64,000 bases of DNA from Halorubrum halophilum (lineage in GTDB: Archaea > Halobacteriota > Halobacteria > Halobacteriales > Haloferacaceae), in NCBI RefSeq assembly GCF_000739595.1, contig NZ_BBJP01000005.1:1-64000 (forward strand). Direction: 5' to 3'. The notes beneath the pieces were generated by a model. The model was not told the origin of the DNA. It ran no database searches and saw nothing but the letters and a program-made list of their open reading frames with translations. A program made the translations under genes and the position numbers. Shown here piece by piece: positions 1 through 9,027 of this stretch. Every line of letters starts with the position of its first letter. Within the stretch, counting starts at the first letter, position 1.

Positions 1-1
1 C

Positions 2-115
2 TCCCCCTCTCCCCCTCCTCACCGCACCACATACGGGTCCCACCCCCAACTCAGCGTGATGCAACACCCGCAGAAGCACTCGGCCTACGAGCGCGAGCGG
101 TTCGACGACCGCTAG
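2..115 (+). CDS. C-terminal end of an unidentified protein (truncated by window start)
   Basis: A reading frame is open from the window edge to a TAG at 113-115. It encodes about 37 residues ending in a charged, His- and Arg-rich stretch (HPQKHSAYERERFDDR). This looks like the hydrophilic tail of a gene that begins outside the window, because the frame has no stop upstream and the following gene has its own promoter. I cannot identify the family. A chance open frame is possible, since GC-rich DNA has few stops. The 140 bases after it hold only the promoter of the next gene. Confidence 0.3.
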   Translation, partial: SPSPPPHRTTYGSHPQLSVMQHPQKHSAYERERFDDR

Positions 116-256
116 GCCGCTCTCTGCCTCTCGTCATCATTTCTCCCAAACCTCGACCTCGTCCACTGACCGTTAGTATTGGGGTCACCAAAGCGTCTCG
201 CGAGCACGACGCCGAGGAGCGTGGCTTTTTATTGTCGCTGCGGGTAGCAACCCATC

Positions 257-1594
257 ATGACCGAACGATCGCGTCGGGAGTGGCTGCGGGTGCTCGGTGC
301 CGCGAGCACCGCGAGTGTCGCGGGACTGGCCGGCTGCTCCGCCCTCGACACCGGCGGATCCGGCGAAGACGACACGCCCGGGAACGGCGGTTCCGGAGGC
401 GGGAGCGACGGGGGAGACGAAGATGGGAGCGACCGCCCGACCGAAGCGCCCGACGACGGCGTGAAGACACAGTTCCGGAACGGACTCCGCAACACCGGGT
501 ACATCGACGCGGCGATCCCCGACGCGGTCGAGACTGCGTGGGAGGTGCCGGCCAACCACGGCGATCACTCGGCCTCCAAGGGAAGTCCCGTGGAGGCGCC
601 GAACGGGGCGATCGTCCTCGCCGACGACACCGGTCGGGTGCAGTCGATCGCGCCGGACGGGTCGGTGAACTGGGAGACCTCGATCAGCGACGACGACCGC
701 GGCAGCCACGGGACGCCGGCGATCGCGGACGGGAGCCTGTACGTCGGTACCTACGACGGCGTGGTCTCGGCGGTGGCGCTCGACGACGGCGAGATCCTGT
801 GGCAGACCGACGCCGGCGACGCGGCCGCCGCCAGCCCGACCTACCTCGACGGGAAGCTCTACGTCGCCATCGAACACGCCACTCCGAGCGGGAGCGTCGT
901 CAAGATGGACGCGGAGAGCGGCGAGATCGAGTGGCGCGACGAGCGCCCCACCAACCACCCGCACTCGACGGTCGCGATCGACCGCGAGCACGGGCGCCTC
1001 ATCTTCGGTTCCAACGACGGCAACTGCTACGCGTGGTCGTTCCCCGACCTGGAGCGCGAGTGGGCCTACGACACCGGCGGCGACGTGAAGCTCCCGCTCG
1101 CGATCAGCGACGGGATCGCGGTCGTCCCCTCGTGGGCGGGGACCGTCACCGGGCTCGACGTCGAGGACGGTTCCGTGCTGTGGGAGTTCGAGACCGACGG
1201 CGGCGAGACGTCGACGGGCGACCCCAGTCCGGCGGACACGGGCGGCGTCATGTGCGCCCCCGCGGTCCACGACGGCGAGGTGTACGTCGGGAGCCACGAC
1301 AGCAACGCCTACGCGATCGACCTCGAGAGCGGCGAGAAACTGTGGTCGACCGAGACGGGCGGCTGGATCACCGGGAGCGCGGTGGCCACGAACGACCACG
1401 TGCTCGTCGGCTCGTACGACGCGAAGCTGTACGCGCTCGACCGCGACGACGGATCGGTCACCTGGACCGCCGAGGGCCGCGGCGACGTGACCAGCGCGCC
1501 CATCGTGACCGACGACGGGATCTACTACGCGGAACGCGCCCCGCAGGACTCCGACGAGGCCGGGATGTGCTACAAACTCGTGGCGAGCGACTGA
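257..1594 (+). CDS. Tat-exported PQQ-type beta-propeller lipoprotein
   Basis: 445 residues. The N-terminus has a twin-arginine motif (SRREWLRVLG) followed by a hydrophobic stretch and a lipobox ending at Cys27 (AGLAGC), so the protein should be exported folded by Tat and lipid-anchored on the outside. Residues 28-75 are a Gly/Ser/Asp/Glu linker typical of haloarchaeal surface proteins. The rest is a series of propeller blades, each with the pattern LYVG..D..VYALD..DGE.LW (for example around 155-180, 345-370 and 385-410), as in the PQQ/BamB-like repeat family. Ligand and partner are unknown; such proteins often act as scaffolds or dehydrogenase-like domains. A TATA-like box (CTTTTTATTG, 224-233) lies about 25-30 bases before the ATG, implying a short or absent leader. 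The family call is firm; the role is not. Confidence 0.85.
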   Translation: MTERSRREWLRVLGAASTASVAGLAGCSALDTGGSGEDDTPGNGGSGGGSDGGDEDGSDRPTEAPDDGVKTQFRNGLRNTGYIDAAIPDAVETAWEVPANHGDHSASKGSPVEAPNGAIVLADDTGRVQSIAPDGSVNWETSISDDDRGSHGTPAIADGSLYVGTYDGVVSAVALDDGEILWQTDAGDAAAASPTYLDGKLYVAIEHATPSGSVVKMDAESGEIEWRDERPTNHPHSTVAIDREHGRLIFGSNDGNCYAWSFPDLEREWAYDTGGDVKLPLAISDGIAVVPSWAGTVTGLDVEDGSVLWEFETDGGETSTGDPSPADTGGVMCAPAVHDGEVYVGSHDSNAYAIDLESGEKLWSTETGGWITGSAVATNDHVLVGSYDAKLYALDRDDGSVTWTAEGRGDVTSAPIVTDDGIYYAERAPQDSDEAGMCYKLVASD

Positions 1595-1634
1595 CGCCCG
1601 CCATCACCCTCCGCACCGCCCCGACCCCGCCGAC

Positions 1635-3029
1635 TCACCGCTCCGGGTGGGTCTGGGCGTCGAACCCCCCGCGGACCAGCGGCTTCGCGACGTGTCGCCG
1701 GGCGCTCGGCGGGACCTCGTACCAGCCGGCCTCCAGTTCCCGGTCGATCGGCTGCTCGACCTTCCCGGGCGCGTCGGTGCCGCAGTCCCGGCAGCGGTAC
1801 CCCTGTCCCCTTCCCGCCGAGGACATCGACCGCCCGCAGTCGGGACAGGTCGGCACGGCGGGCTCCGTCTGGACGAGACTGCGAACTGCGAGCTTCTCCA
1901 CTTTCAGCGTCGCTGTCGGTTTGTCGCCATCGGATCCCCCATCTTCGGTGTCACCCTCAGCCGCCCGCACCTCGTGCTCGCCGCACACCGTCACCCGGTC
2001 GCCGGGGCGGAGAGCGCGCACGCGGTCGCGGAATCGCCCGGTCGGTTTAAATGCGACACACCGGAGGCGCGGGGAGGAGCCGTCGCCCGGCGCCGCCGCG
2101 TCGACGTGGACGTGTCCCCCGCGTTTCGTCTCCGGCTCGCCCTCGACGACGGCGTCGAGGCGGTAGCCCGCGCCGTCGCGGAGGCCGCCGATCGCGCCGG
2201 GAGCGAGGTGCGCGTCGGTGCCCTGATTCGTCAGGAACGTCGCGGCGCGCTCGATCGGCTCGGAGGCGATCGCCGCGGCGACCTCGCGGCACGCGTCGGC
2301 GTCGTCACCGCGGATTCCGTGGAGGATCGGGCCGGGGGCGTTCGGAACGCAGACCGCCTCGCCGGTCCCGCGGTCGACGGTGTCCCAGACCGTCGGGTAC
2401 TCCCGATCCGCGGCCGCGAAGACGCTCTCGATGTCGACGTCGCGGGGGGTGCCACAGCGGTCCAGCTCGCGGTAGGAGATGCGCTCGACGGTCCAGTCGT
2501 CGAACGCGGCGGGGGCGCCGACCGCCGCGAGCGCGCCGATCCGGCCGCGACCGAGAACTGCCTCCGCGTCGGTCTCTCCGCCGGACCCGAACGCCGCGTG
2601 GTGGAAGCCGTGCTCGTCGGCCAACTTGAGCGCCTCGTCTAGCGAGAGGCGGTGCCGGAGCGCGCGGCGAGCGAAGTCGGCCACGTCGGCGGGAATCGAT
2701 GTGGGGCTCGGATCGAACGGATCGCCGCCCGCGTCGACGTCGGCGACCACGACGCCGGGCGAGGTCCGGGGGTCGTCCGCCGCCGCGAACTCCCGGACGG
2801 TCTCCGCGGCGAGGTCGAACGCGGTCTCCGCGTCGACGCCGGAGACGTGGAGCGCGACCGCGGCGTTGCCCCGCGTTTTGTGTTTCACTGCGGGGTTGAG
2901 CCGGATCAGGAGTCGGCGGCGGACGCGCCCGCTAGCCGCGTCGAGCCGCTCCGCCAGCCGCGCGCCGACGTACGTCGTGCACATCCCGCGCTCGCGGGAG
3001 TCGGTGTCGTCGACGGCGACGATGGGCAT
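1635..3029 (-). CDS. tiaS: tRNA(Ile2) 2-agmatinylcytidine synthetase TiaS
   Basis: 464 residues. TiaS attaches agmatine to C34 of the CAU-anticodon tRNA-Ile so that it reads AUA, an essential archaeal modification. The N-terminus has the family signature MPIVAVDDTDSRERGMCT, followed by the kinase-like and ferredoxin-like regions and an OB-fold. A zinc ribbon with two CxxC pairs (about 395-398 and 413-416) lies near the C-terminus, matching the known domain order. The frame is open upstream for over 900 bases, but the conserved start MPIVAVDDTD fixes the ATG at 3029. It is divergent from the HTH regulator at 3216, so the 186-base gap carries both promoters. Length is in line with other archaeal TiaS proteins. 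Confidence 0.92.
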   Translation of the reverse strand: MPIVAVDDTDSRERGMCTTYVGARLAERLDAASGRVRRRLLIRLNPAVKHKTRGNAAVALHVSGVDAETAFDLAAETVREFAAADDPRTSPGVVVADVDAGGDPFDPSPTSIPADVADFARRALRHRLSLDEALKLADEHGFHHAAFGSGGETDAEAVLGRGRIGALAAVGAPAAFDDWTVERISYRELDRCGTPRDVDIESVFAAADREYPTVWDTVDRGTGEAVCVPNAPGPILHGIRGDDADACREVAAAIASEPIERAATFLTNQGTDAHLAPGAIGGLRDGAGYRLDAVVEGEPETKRGGHVHVDAAAPGDGSSPRLRCVAFKPTGRFRDRVRALRPGDRVTVCGEHEVRAAEGDTEDGGSDGDKPTATLKVEKLAVRSLVQTEPAVPTCPDCGRSMSSAGRGQGYRCRDCGTDAPGKVEQPIDRELEAGWYEVPPSARRHVAKPLVRGGFDAQTHPER

Positions 3030-3215
3030 ACGCGCCCTTTCGCGCTCCCGGACAAACCGGTTTCGGGGCGGGACGGCGCGGGCAGAGGGGGGAGCGCCGA
3101 TTAGCGAGTATATAACTGCTCCGGCACCTCGATCGAGAAAATCGCAAGCTGGCGCGGGTTTCGAACGTATTCGACTGACACAACGCATATATACGGCGAG
3201 CCGCTTATCTTGACT

Positions 3216-4187
3216 ATGTCCCGGACTGCGCTGATCGAAAACGTCACCGCAATGCTGGAGGACGCGGGCTTCCTCGTCAGCGACCGGTGTGCGGTCCGGC
3301 CCAAGAGCTTCGACGTGGCGGCCCGGCGCGACGAGGACCTCGTCCTCCTGAAAATCCTCGGGAACGTCGACGCGCTCGACGCGGAGACCGGCGCCGAGAT
3401 GCGTCGGCTCGGCGAGTACCTGCAGGCGACGCCGATGGTGATCGGGGTCCGGACCCGCGACGAGGAGCTGAAACCCGGAGTCGTCTACTTCCGACACGGC
3501 GTCCCGGTGATCAACCCCGACACGGGGTACGACCTGTTCGTCGAGGGGATGCCCCCGCTCATCTACGCGGCCCCCGGCGGGCTCTACGTGAGCCTCGACG
3601 GCGACCTGCTGGCCGACGAGCGCGAGGAGCGCGGCTGGTCGCTCGGCCGCCTCGCCACCGAGCTCGGCGTCTCGCGACGCACCGTCTCGAAGTACGAGGA
3701 CGGGATGAACGCCTCCATCGAGGTGGCGATCCAGCTGGAGGAGTTGTTCAACGAGCCGTTCTCCAGCCCGGTCGACGTGCTGGAGGGTGCCGACGACGTC
3801 CGCGACTCGGATCCCACGCCCTCGGCGCCCGAGACCGACCCCGACGACGAGCACGTCCTCCATGTCCTCACGAACGCGGGGTTCACGGTGCACCCGACCG
3901 CACGTGCCCCGTTCAAGGCCGTCTCGGAGGACGAGGGGAGCGCCGTGGCGCGAGTGCTCACCGGCCACTCGGCGTTCACCCCGGCCGCCGAGAAGCGCGC
4001 CCGGATCATGTCCTCGATCGGCGAGGTGGCGCAGACCCGCTCGGTCTACTTCACCGAGGAGGACGAGAAGCGCGAGTCGGTCGACGGCACCGCCCTCGTC
4101 TCCTGTGAGGAGCTCGCCGGCATTACCGACCCCGAAGAGATCCGCGAGCTCATCCGCGACCGGGCCGAGGCGCCCTCAGAGGCCTGA
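3216..4187 (+). CDS. Archaeal HTH-type transcriptional regulator (MF_00584-like family)
   Basis: 323 residues. The N-terminal 120 residues resemble a nuclease-like or sensor fold of unknown ligand. They are followed by an XRE-type helix-turn-helix at about 131-185 ([21 protein letters not shown]), where the second helix reads SRRTVSKYE. The C-terminal half is a conserved region of the same archaeal family. I recall this as the widespread 'putative HTH-type transcriptional regulatory protein' family with no known target. A TTG at 3210 also opens the frame, but ATG at 3216 fits better: a TATA-like ATATATAC (about 3187-3194) sits 22-29 bases upstream, suggesting a leaderless transcript. Its downstream neighbour is minD4, convergent. 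Confidence 0.85.
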   Translation: MSRTALIENVTAMLEDAGFLVSDRCAVRPKSFDVAARRDEDLVLLKILGNVDALDAETGAEMRRLGEYLQATPMVIGVRTRDEELKPGVVYFRHGVPVINPDTGYDLFVEGMPPLIYAAPGGLYVSLDGDLLADEREERGWSLGRLATELGVSRRTVSKYEDGMNASIEVAIQLEELFNEPFSSPVDVLEGADDVRDSDPTPSAPETDPDDEHVLHVLTNAGFTVHPTARAPFKAVSEDEGSAVARVLTGHSAFTPAAEKRARIMSSIGEVAQTRSVYFTEEDEKRESVDGTALVSCEELAGITDPEEIRELIRDRAEAPSEA

Positions 4188-4252
4188 GCGGCCCTTCGGC
4201 TCTCGTTCCGTATCGATACTTCACGAACTGACCGCCGGGAGCGACGCGCTCG

Positions 4253-5851
4253 CTACCGACCGAGCAGCCGGCTGAAGAAGCCGCCCTTCTCGTCTTCGTC
4301 GTCCTCCTTCTCTTCGGAGAGAGCGGTGTTCATCGTCCCCGTGTCGTCGTCGCGGAACGGGACGCTGCCGGCGAGTTCGTCGTCCGGATCGGGTTCCGGC
4401 TCCTCGTCTGGTTCCGCTTCCTCGCTCGGCTCCGGGTCCTCGCTTGGCTCCGGTTCTCCGTCTGACTCTGGCCCGTCGGCCGGCGACGGCTCTGCGGAAC
4501 GCTCGGTGCCTGACGGCTCGTCGACAGTGACTACCTCGTCCGCTGGCTCGTCGTCCGCGGTCGGTTCAGCGGTCTCGTCGTCTTCTTCGTCGAACTGGTC
4601 AGATCCGATATCCGATTCGATCATTGCTTCGAGGTCGTCGCCGTCGACGTGGCCCTTTCCCACCGTCTCCGTCTCGCCATCGACGGCGTCGACCTCGGCC
4701 GCCTCCGGATCGCTCGCGGTGTCGGTCTCTGGATCGCCCGCGTCGCTTCCGGCGCTACCGGGGGCTTCGACCGCCGTATCGTCCCCGACAGGCTCGGTGT
4801 CCTCGACGGGCGATTCCGCCGCGACGATGATGTCCTCCTCGTCACCCGGCTCGCCGAGACCGGCTCGCTCGGAGTCGGCGACGATGATGTCTTCCTCGTC
4901 CAGTGCAACGTCTTTCCCCCCTGAATCCCCGGTCTCAGTCGCTTCGGCCGGCTCGACCGTCTCGTCCGTGCCCTCGGTGTCGGCGTCCGCGGGAGCGTCG
5001 TCCTCTCCCGCGTCCGTCTCCTCGTCGACCTCCGGATCGGTAGATGACGCCGCGTCGGGCGTCGTCTCTCCGGGTTCGGTATCGCCGGTCTCCGCGTCGT
5101 CTACCGCCGCGTCGCCGGCGGCGAGTCCCGGACCGTCGATCGGCGCGCCGGTCAGCGCCCGCGTCAGGTCCCGGTACGCGCGGGTCGCCGGGGCGTCCGG
5201 GGCGAAGGCGGGGAGCGGCTGACCCGACTCCACCGCGCGCAACACCGCGTCGTCCTCGGGGATGCGCCCGATCACGGGGGCGTCGAGTGTCTCCTCGACC
5301 GCGTCGATCGGGTCGTCGCCGGCGGCGGTCGCCGGGTCGAGGCGGGTGATCGCGGCGCCCGCGACGGAGCCGCCGAGCCGCTCGGTCAGCTGTCGGGTCT
5401 TCTCGGTGTCGCCGAGGGCGCTCCGCTCCGCCGTGGAGACGAGCAGGGTCTCCTCCGCGATCCCGAGCGGGAGCGTGGAGTCGTGCGAGAGCCCTGCGCC
5501 GGCGTCGACGAGCACGTAGTCGGCGTCGTCGAAGGCGGCGACGACCTCGCTGAGTCCGGAGGGATCGGCCGCCGCGTACGCCTCCAGATCGGCCGCGCCC
5601 GGGACCACACGGAGGCCTGACGGCCCCTCGTGAACCGCGTCAGTGGGGTCGGCCGCCCCCGCCAGCACGTCGTGGAGAGTGATCCCGCTGGCGGGCACGC
5701 CCACGGCCGCCGCGAGGTTCGCCATGCCGAGGTCGGCGTCGATCGCGACGACGTCGGCGCCCGAGTCGGCCAGGAGCGTCGCCACCGCCGCGGTCGTGGT
5801 GGTCTTCCCGACCCCACCTTTCGCCGACGCGACCGCATACACCGTTGCCAT
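4253..5851 (-). CDS. minD4: MinD4-like ParA/MinD ATPase with long acidic C-terminal tail
   Basis: 532 residues. Residues 1-237 form a MinD-type ATPase with the deviant Walker A motif KGGVGKTT (11-18), the DADLGMAN switch region and the DAGAGLS Walker B-like segment. Residues 238-532 are an unusually long Asp/Glu/Thr-rich tail with two copies of EEDIIVA and a terminal amphipathic segment (GGFFSRLLGR) that could bind membrane. In Haloferax volcanii, MinD4 (recalled as HVO_0322) has such a tail, oscillates between poles and positions archaella and chemosensory arrays; its gene also lies near the ATP synthase cluster. Tail plus location make MinD4 the best match. ATG at 5851 is set by the MATVYAVASAKGG start and a TATA-like CTTTAAG about 25-31 bases upstream. 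It is divergent from atpH. Confidence 0.82.
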   Translation of the reverse strand: MATVYAVASAKGGVGKTTTTAAVATLLADSGADVVAIDADLGMANLAAAVGVPASGITLHDVLAGAADPTDAVHEGPSGLRVVPGAADLEAYAAADPSGLSEVVAAFDDADYVLVDAGAGLSHDSTLPLGIAEETLLVSTAERSALGDTEKTRQLTERLGGSVAGAAITRLDPATAAGDDPIDAVEETLDAPVIGRIPEDDAVLRAVESGQPLPAFAPDAPATRAYRDLTRALTGAPIDGPGLAAGDAAVDDAETGDTEPGETTPDAASSTDPEVDEETDAGEDDAPADADTEGTDETVEPAEATETGDSGGKDVALDEEDIIVADSERAGLGEPGDEEDIIVAAESPVEDTEPVGDDTAVEAPGSAGSDAGDPETDTASDPEAAEVDAVDGETETVGKGHVDGDDLEAMIESDIGSDQFDEEDDETAEPTADDEPADEVVTVDEPSGTERSAEPSPADGPESDGEPEPSEDPEPSEEAEPDEEPEPDPDDELAGSVPFRDDDTGTMNTALSEEKEDDEDEKGGFFSRLLGR

Positions 5852-6007
5852 ACGGTGAGGGTCCGGCGACTGGTACTTAAAGGTACGCGGCGACGGCGCG
5901 ATCGCGAGGGCGTTTCGACGCGATCGGCCGCCTGAGTTTGCGGAACCCCGCGCGCACTTTCGCAAACACCTTATACGTCGCTTGTGGAGTTTCAGGCGAT
6001 TAGTAGC
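5852..6007. promoter_or_regulatory. Divergent promoter region minD4 / ATP synthase operon
   Basis: This 156-base gap separates two divergent starts. Towards minD4, CTTTAAG on the minus strand (5876-5882) is 25-31 bases before its ATG, predicting a leaderless mRNA. Towards atpH, CCTTATACG (TTATAC at 5971-5976) is 32-37 bases before the ATG at 6008, predicting a leader of only a few bases. No Shine-Dalgarno sequence is visible for either gene. Box assignment is by eye. Confidence 0.55.
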
Positions 6008-6364
6008 ATGGCGAGACCAGAGGTGCTCGACCGGATCAAAGAGGCTGAAACGGAGGCGGACGAGATCATCGCGGCGGCGGAATCGGACGCCGACGAGCGC
6101 CTCGCCGAGGCTCGACAACGCGCGGAAGAGATCCGCGCGGAGGCCGAGGAAGAGGCGGACTCCGAGGCCGACGACCGGCTGGCGGCGGCCCGCGAGGAGA
6201 TCGAGGAACGCCGCGAGGAGATCCTCGAATCGGGTCGTGCCGACCGCGACGAGCTCGAACGCGAGGCCCGCGACCGCGTGGACTCGGCCGTCGACTACGC
6301 CGTCGAACGGTTCGAAGAAGCGGTGAACCAACAGGCCGAGGAGGCGGTGGATGCTCAGGCCTGA
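6008..6364 (+). CDS. atpH: A-type ATP synthase subunit H (peripheral stalk)
   Basis: 118 residues, almost entirely charged heptad-like coiled coil (MARPEVLDRIKEAETEADEIIAAAES...), rich in Glu, Ala and Arg. Subunit H pairs with subunit E to form the peripheral stalk that holds the A1 head against rotation. It is the first gene of the A1Ao cluster and lies directly before the membrane subunit I. A GTG at 5984 would extend the frame by 8 residues, but the ATG at 6008 gives the usual MARPEVL-type start. Its stop overlaps the likely start of atpI by 14 bases, so translation is probably coupled. Confidence 0.88.
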   Translation: MARPEVLDRIKEAETEADEIIAAAESDADERLAEARQRAEEIRAEAEEEADSEADDRLAAAREEIEERREEILESGRADRDELEREARDRVDSAVDYAVERFEEAVNQQAEEAVDAQA

Positions 6365-8573
6365 GCGGATGAGCAAGGTGTCGGTGACGGGCTCGAAGCG
6401 TGTCATCGACGACGTGATCGAGGCGACGTACGAACACCACTCCCTGCACGTTACGGACTACGACGAGCGCTACGAGGGCTTCTCGCCCGGCGAGTCGCTG
6501 GACGGCGCGGAGACCGTCAACGAGAAGCTCGTCACCGTGCGCTCGCTGGAGAGCATCCTCGACGTCGAGGGCGACGAGGTCGACGGGGCCCGCGCGCTCG
6601 ACGACGAGGCGCTCGAAGCAGAGCTCGACGACGTGCGCGAGCGCGTCAACGATCTCAACGACCGGCGCGACGATCTCAAGGCCGAGATCCGCGACCGGGA
6701 GGAGGAGATCGACCGAATGGAGCCGTTCGCGGATCTGGGCATCGAACTCGACCTGCTCGGCGGCTACGACTCGCTCGAGGTCGTCGTCGGCGAGGCGAAG
6801 CCGGAAGCGGTCGAGGCGACGCTCGCCGACGCGGACGGGATCGACGCGTTCGAGGTGTTCGCCGGGAGCGACGTCGTGGCGATCTTCGCTCGCCCCGCCG
6901 ACGGGGCCGACGAGGGTGTCCTGCAGGACTCGCTCGTCGGCGTCGACATCGCGCTGCTCGAGGTGCCTAGCGCGGACGCGAGCCCAAGCGAGTACGTCGC
7001 GGAGCTGGAGCGTGAACGCGAGGAGCTCCAGAACGACCTCGACGAAGTCGAGGCTGAGCTCGCGGCGGTGAAAGAGGAAGCGGCCGGCTTCCTGCTGCGC
7101 GCCGAAGAGCAGCTCACCATTGAGGCCGAAAAGAAGCAGGCGCCCCTCTCCTTCGCGACCACCGAGAACGCCTTCATCGCGGAGGGGTGGGTTCCGACCG
7201 AGACGTTCCCCGACCTGCAGGCGGCCGTCGCCGACGCGGTCGGCGACCACGCCGAGGTCGAGGAGCTGGAGCGCGCCTCGTTCACGCCCGACGGCGACCA
7301 CCACACGGAGGCGGTCGCTGACGGCGGCGCTGAGGCCGCGACCGCGGCGGGCGACGATACCGAGCGCGAGGCGGCCACGGACGGCGGCCACGCGGCTCAC
7401 GGGAGCGACGACCCGCCGGTCGTTCAGGACAACGGGGGCGCGGCCGGCCCCTTCGAAGTGCTCGTGCGAGGCTTCGGGCGGCCGAAGTACTCGGAGTTCG
7501 ACCCAACGCTCCTCGTCTTCCTCACGTTCCCGCTCATGTTCGGCTTCATGATCGGCGACGTGGGGTACGGCGTGCTGTACGCTGCGATCGGTGCCTTCCT
7601 GTACCGCAACTACGAGGGGACGTTCCGCGAACTCGGCGCCGTCGCGCTGTGGGCCGGCGGCTTCACGATCCTGTTCGGGATCTACTTCGGGATCGACGTG
7701 TTCGGCTACCACGCCTACCAGCTGCTGCCGGGCGATGTCCACTGGCCCGTCTCCGGGAAGGGCCTCTCGCCCGCCGACATCGACTGGGCGCTGTCGTTCC
7801 TGGTCGCCAGCGTGCTGTTCGGACTCGTGCATCTGAACGCGGGGCATATCCTCTCGTTCGTGAGTAACTACCAGCAGCACGACCTGAAACACGCGATGTA
7901 CGAGGGTGGCTCGTGGCTGCTGATCCTCAACGGCGCGTGGGTCTGGATCTTCAGCCAGCACCTCCCCGGTCCGAAGCCGGACTTCCTGTTCGAGTCGTTC
8001 TCGATCCTCACCTTCGGGGCGGTGTCGTTCGCCGGGTTCCCGATCGCCGTCGGGTACGCCGCCATCGCGGCCGTCGTGCTCGGCGTCGTCCTGCTCGCGA
8101 TCGGCGAGCCGCCGGAGCTCGCCGAGGTGCTCGCGCCGATCGTCAACGTCATCTCGTACGCCCGGATCATGGCGGTGCTGCTCGCGAAGGGCGGGATGGC
8201 GCTCGCCGTGAACCTGCTGGCGTTCGGGGCGTACATCGGCGAAGGCGGTGAAGGGAGCTTCCACTTCATCTTCTCCGCCGAGTACCTCGAGTACATCCGG
8301 AGCCACCCCGAGGAGTACGAACTCGTCTTCGCCGGGATCACGACCGCGTTCGACCCGGCCTCGATCGGGGCGGTCGGCGTCCTCGCGCTCGTGGGCGGGA
8401 TCGTCGTCGCGGTCGTCGGGCACATCGTCGTCCTCGCGCTCGGGGTCACCTCCGCCGGCATTCAGGCGGTGCGTCTCGAGTACGTGGAGTTCTTCGGGAA
8501 CTTCTACGAGGGCGGCGGGAACGCGTACCTGCCGTTCGGCTACGACCGGCAGTACACCGCCGACGAGGAGTAA
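6351..8573 (+). CDS. atpI: A-type ATP synthase membrane subunit I (a)
   Basis: 740 residues. The first ~400 residues are soluble with long coiled-coil segments and an acidic haloarchaeal insertion; the second half carries about seven or eight membrane helices. The helix reading ISYARIMAVLLAKGGMA holds the essential arginine that faces the proteolipid ring in the proton channel. The protein passes protons between half-channels in Ao. The ATG at 6351 (MLRPERMSKVSV) overlaps atpH; an ATG six codons in (6369) is a possible alternative. A 180-base gap with its own promoter follows before atpK, which is unusual in an otherwise tightly packed operon. Confidence 0.93.
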   Translation: MLRPERMSKVSVTGSKRVIDDVIEATYEHHSLHVTDYDERYEGFSPGESLDGAETVNEKLVTVRSLESILDVEGDEVDGARALDDEALEAELDDVRERVNDLNDRRDDLKAEIRDREEEIDRMEPFADLGIELDLLGGYDSLEVVVGEAKPEAVEATLADADGIDAFEVFAGSDVVAIFARPADGADEGVLQDSLVGVDIALLEVPSADASPSEYVAELEREREELQNDLDEVEAELAAVKEEAAGFLLRAEEQLTIEAEKKQAPLSFATTENAFIAEGWVPTETFPDLQAAVADAVGDHAEVEELERASFTPDGDHHTEAVADGGAEAATAAGDDTEREAATDGGHAAHGSDDPPVVQDNGGAAGPFEVLVRGFGRPKYSEFDPTLLVFLTFPLMFGFMIGDVGYGVLYAAIGAFLYRNYEGTFRELGAVALWAGGFTILFGIYFGIDVFGYHAYQLLPGDVHWPVSGKGLSPADIDWALSFLVASVLFGLVHLNAGHILSFVSNYQQHDLKHAMYEGGSWLLILNGAWVWIFSQHLPGPKPDFLFESFSILTFGAVSFAGFPIAVGYAAIAAVVLGVVLLAIGEPPELAEVLAPIVNVISYARIMAVLLAKGGMALAVNLLAFGAYIGEGGEGSFHFIFSAEYLEYIRSHPEEYELVFAGITTAFDPASIGAVGVLALVGGIVVAVVGHIVVLALGVTSAGIQAVRLEYVEFFGNFYEGGGNAYLPFGYDRQYTADEE

Positions 8574-8685
8574 CGGTCGCGGTCCGACCCGCGACCCGTC
8601 TCGCGGACGCCACGCGGAGTCCGAAAATTGCCGTCGTTAGTCGCACTTTTCTCCCGCGTCAGGGGCGCTCTATTCGGTCGTTTTG

Positions 8686-8753
8686 GGAAGCTTTATGACC
8701 ACTGTGGCGGCAAATAGCAACTGTTCGGAGACGAGCAACCGCAACTACTACCA
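8686..8753 (+). promoter_or_regulatory. Internal promoter ahead of atpK
   Basis: The 180-base gap between atpI and atpK contains GCTTTATGACC (TTTATG at 8692-8697), a TATA-like box about 57-62 bases before the atpK ATG, giving an expected leader of roughly 30 bases. An extra promoter here would help supply the many proteolipid copies needed per enzyme. Inferred by eye; no Shine-Dalgarno is visible. Confidence 0.45.
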
Positions 8754-9005
8754 ATGCTTGAAGCTACCAACGAACTCGGGAACGTCGCACTGCAGGCCGG
8801 TGGAACGCTGACTGACGCCAACGCCGCGGCAGCACTCGCTGTCGGGCTGGCGGCGCTCGGTGCGGGCTACGCCGAGCGGGGGATCGGTTCCGCGGCCGTC
8901 GGCGCGATGGCCGAGGACGACGATCTGTTCGTCAACGGGCTCATTCTGACGGTCCTCCCCGAGACGATTGTCATTCTCGCACTCGTCGTCGTCTTCATCG
9001 TCTAA
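8754..9005 (+). CDS. atpK: A-type ATP synthase proteolipid subunit K (c ring)
   Basis: 83 residues forming two membrane helices joined by a short polar loop (AEDDD, about 53-57). The second helix carries the ion-binding carboxylate Glu70 in the stretch LPETIVILAL, and the first helix is rich in Gly and Ala for tight ring packing (AALAVGLAALGAG). Multiple copies form the rotating ring that drives synthesis of ATP with the proton gradient. The two-helix, single-carboxylate form is the ordinary archaeal type. No sodium-site signature is obvious, so protons are the likely ion. It is separated from atpE by only 22 bases. Confidence 0.93.
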   Translation: MLEATNELGNVALQAGGTLTDANAAAALAVGLAALGAGYAERGIGSAAVGAMAEDDDLFVNGLILTVLPETIVILALVVVFIV

Positions 9006-9027
9006 GCGGCACCCCCTTTCCACACCA

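Noticed and set aside
232-2166. 644-codon plus-strand frame over the beta-propeller and tiaS genes
   Set aside because: It is Arg-rich low-complexity translation in a different frame from a clearly conserved gene, and overlaps tiaS antisense.
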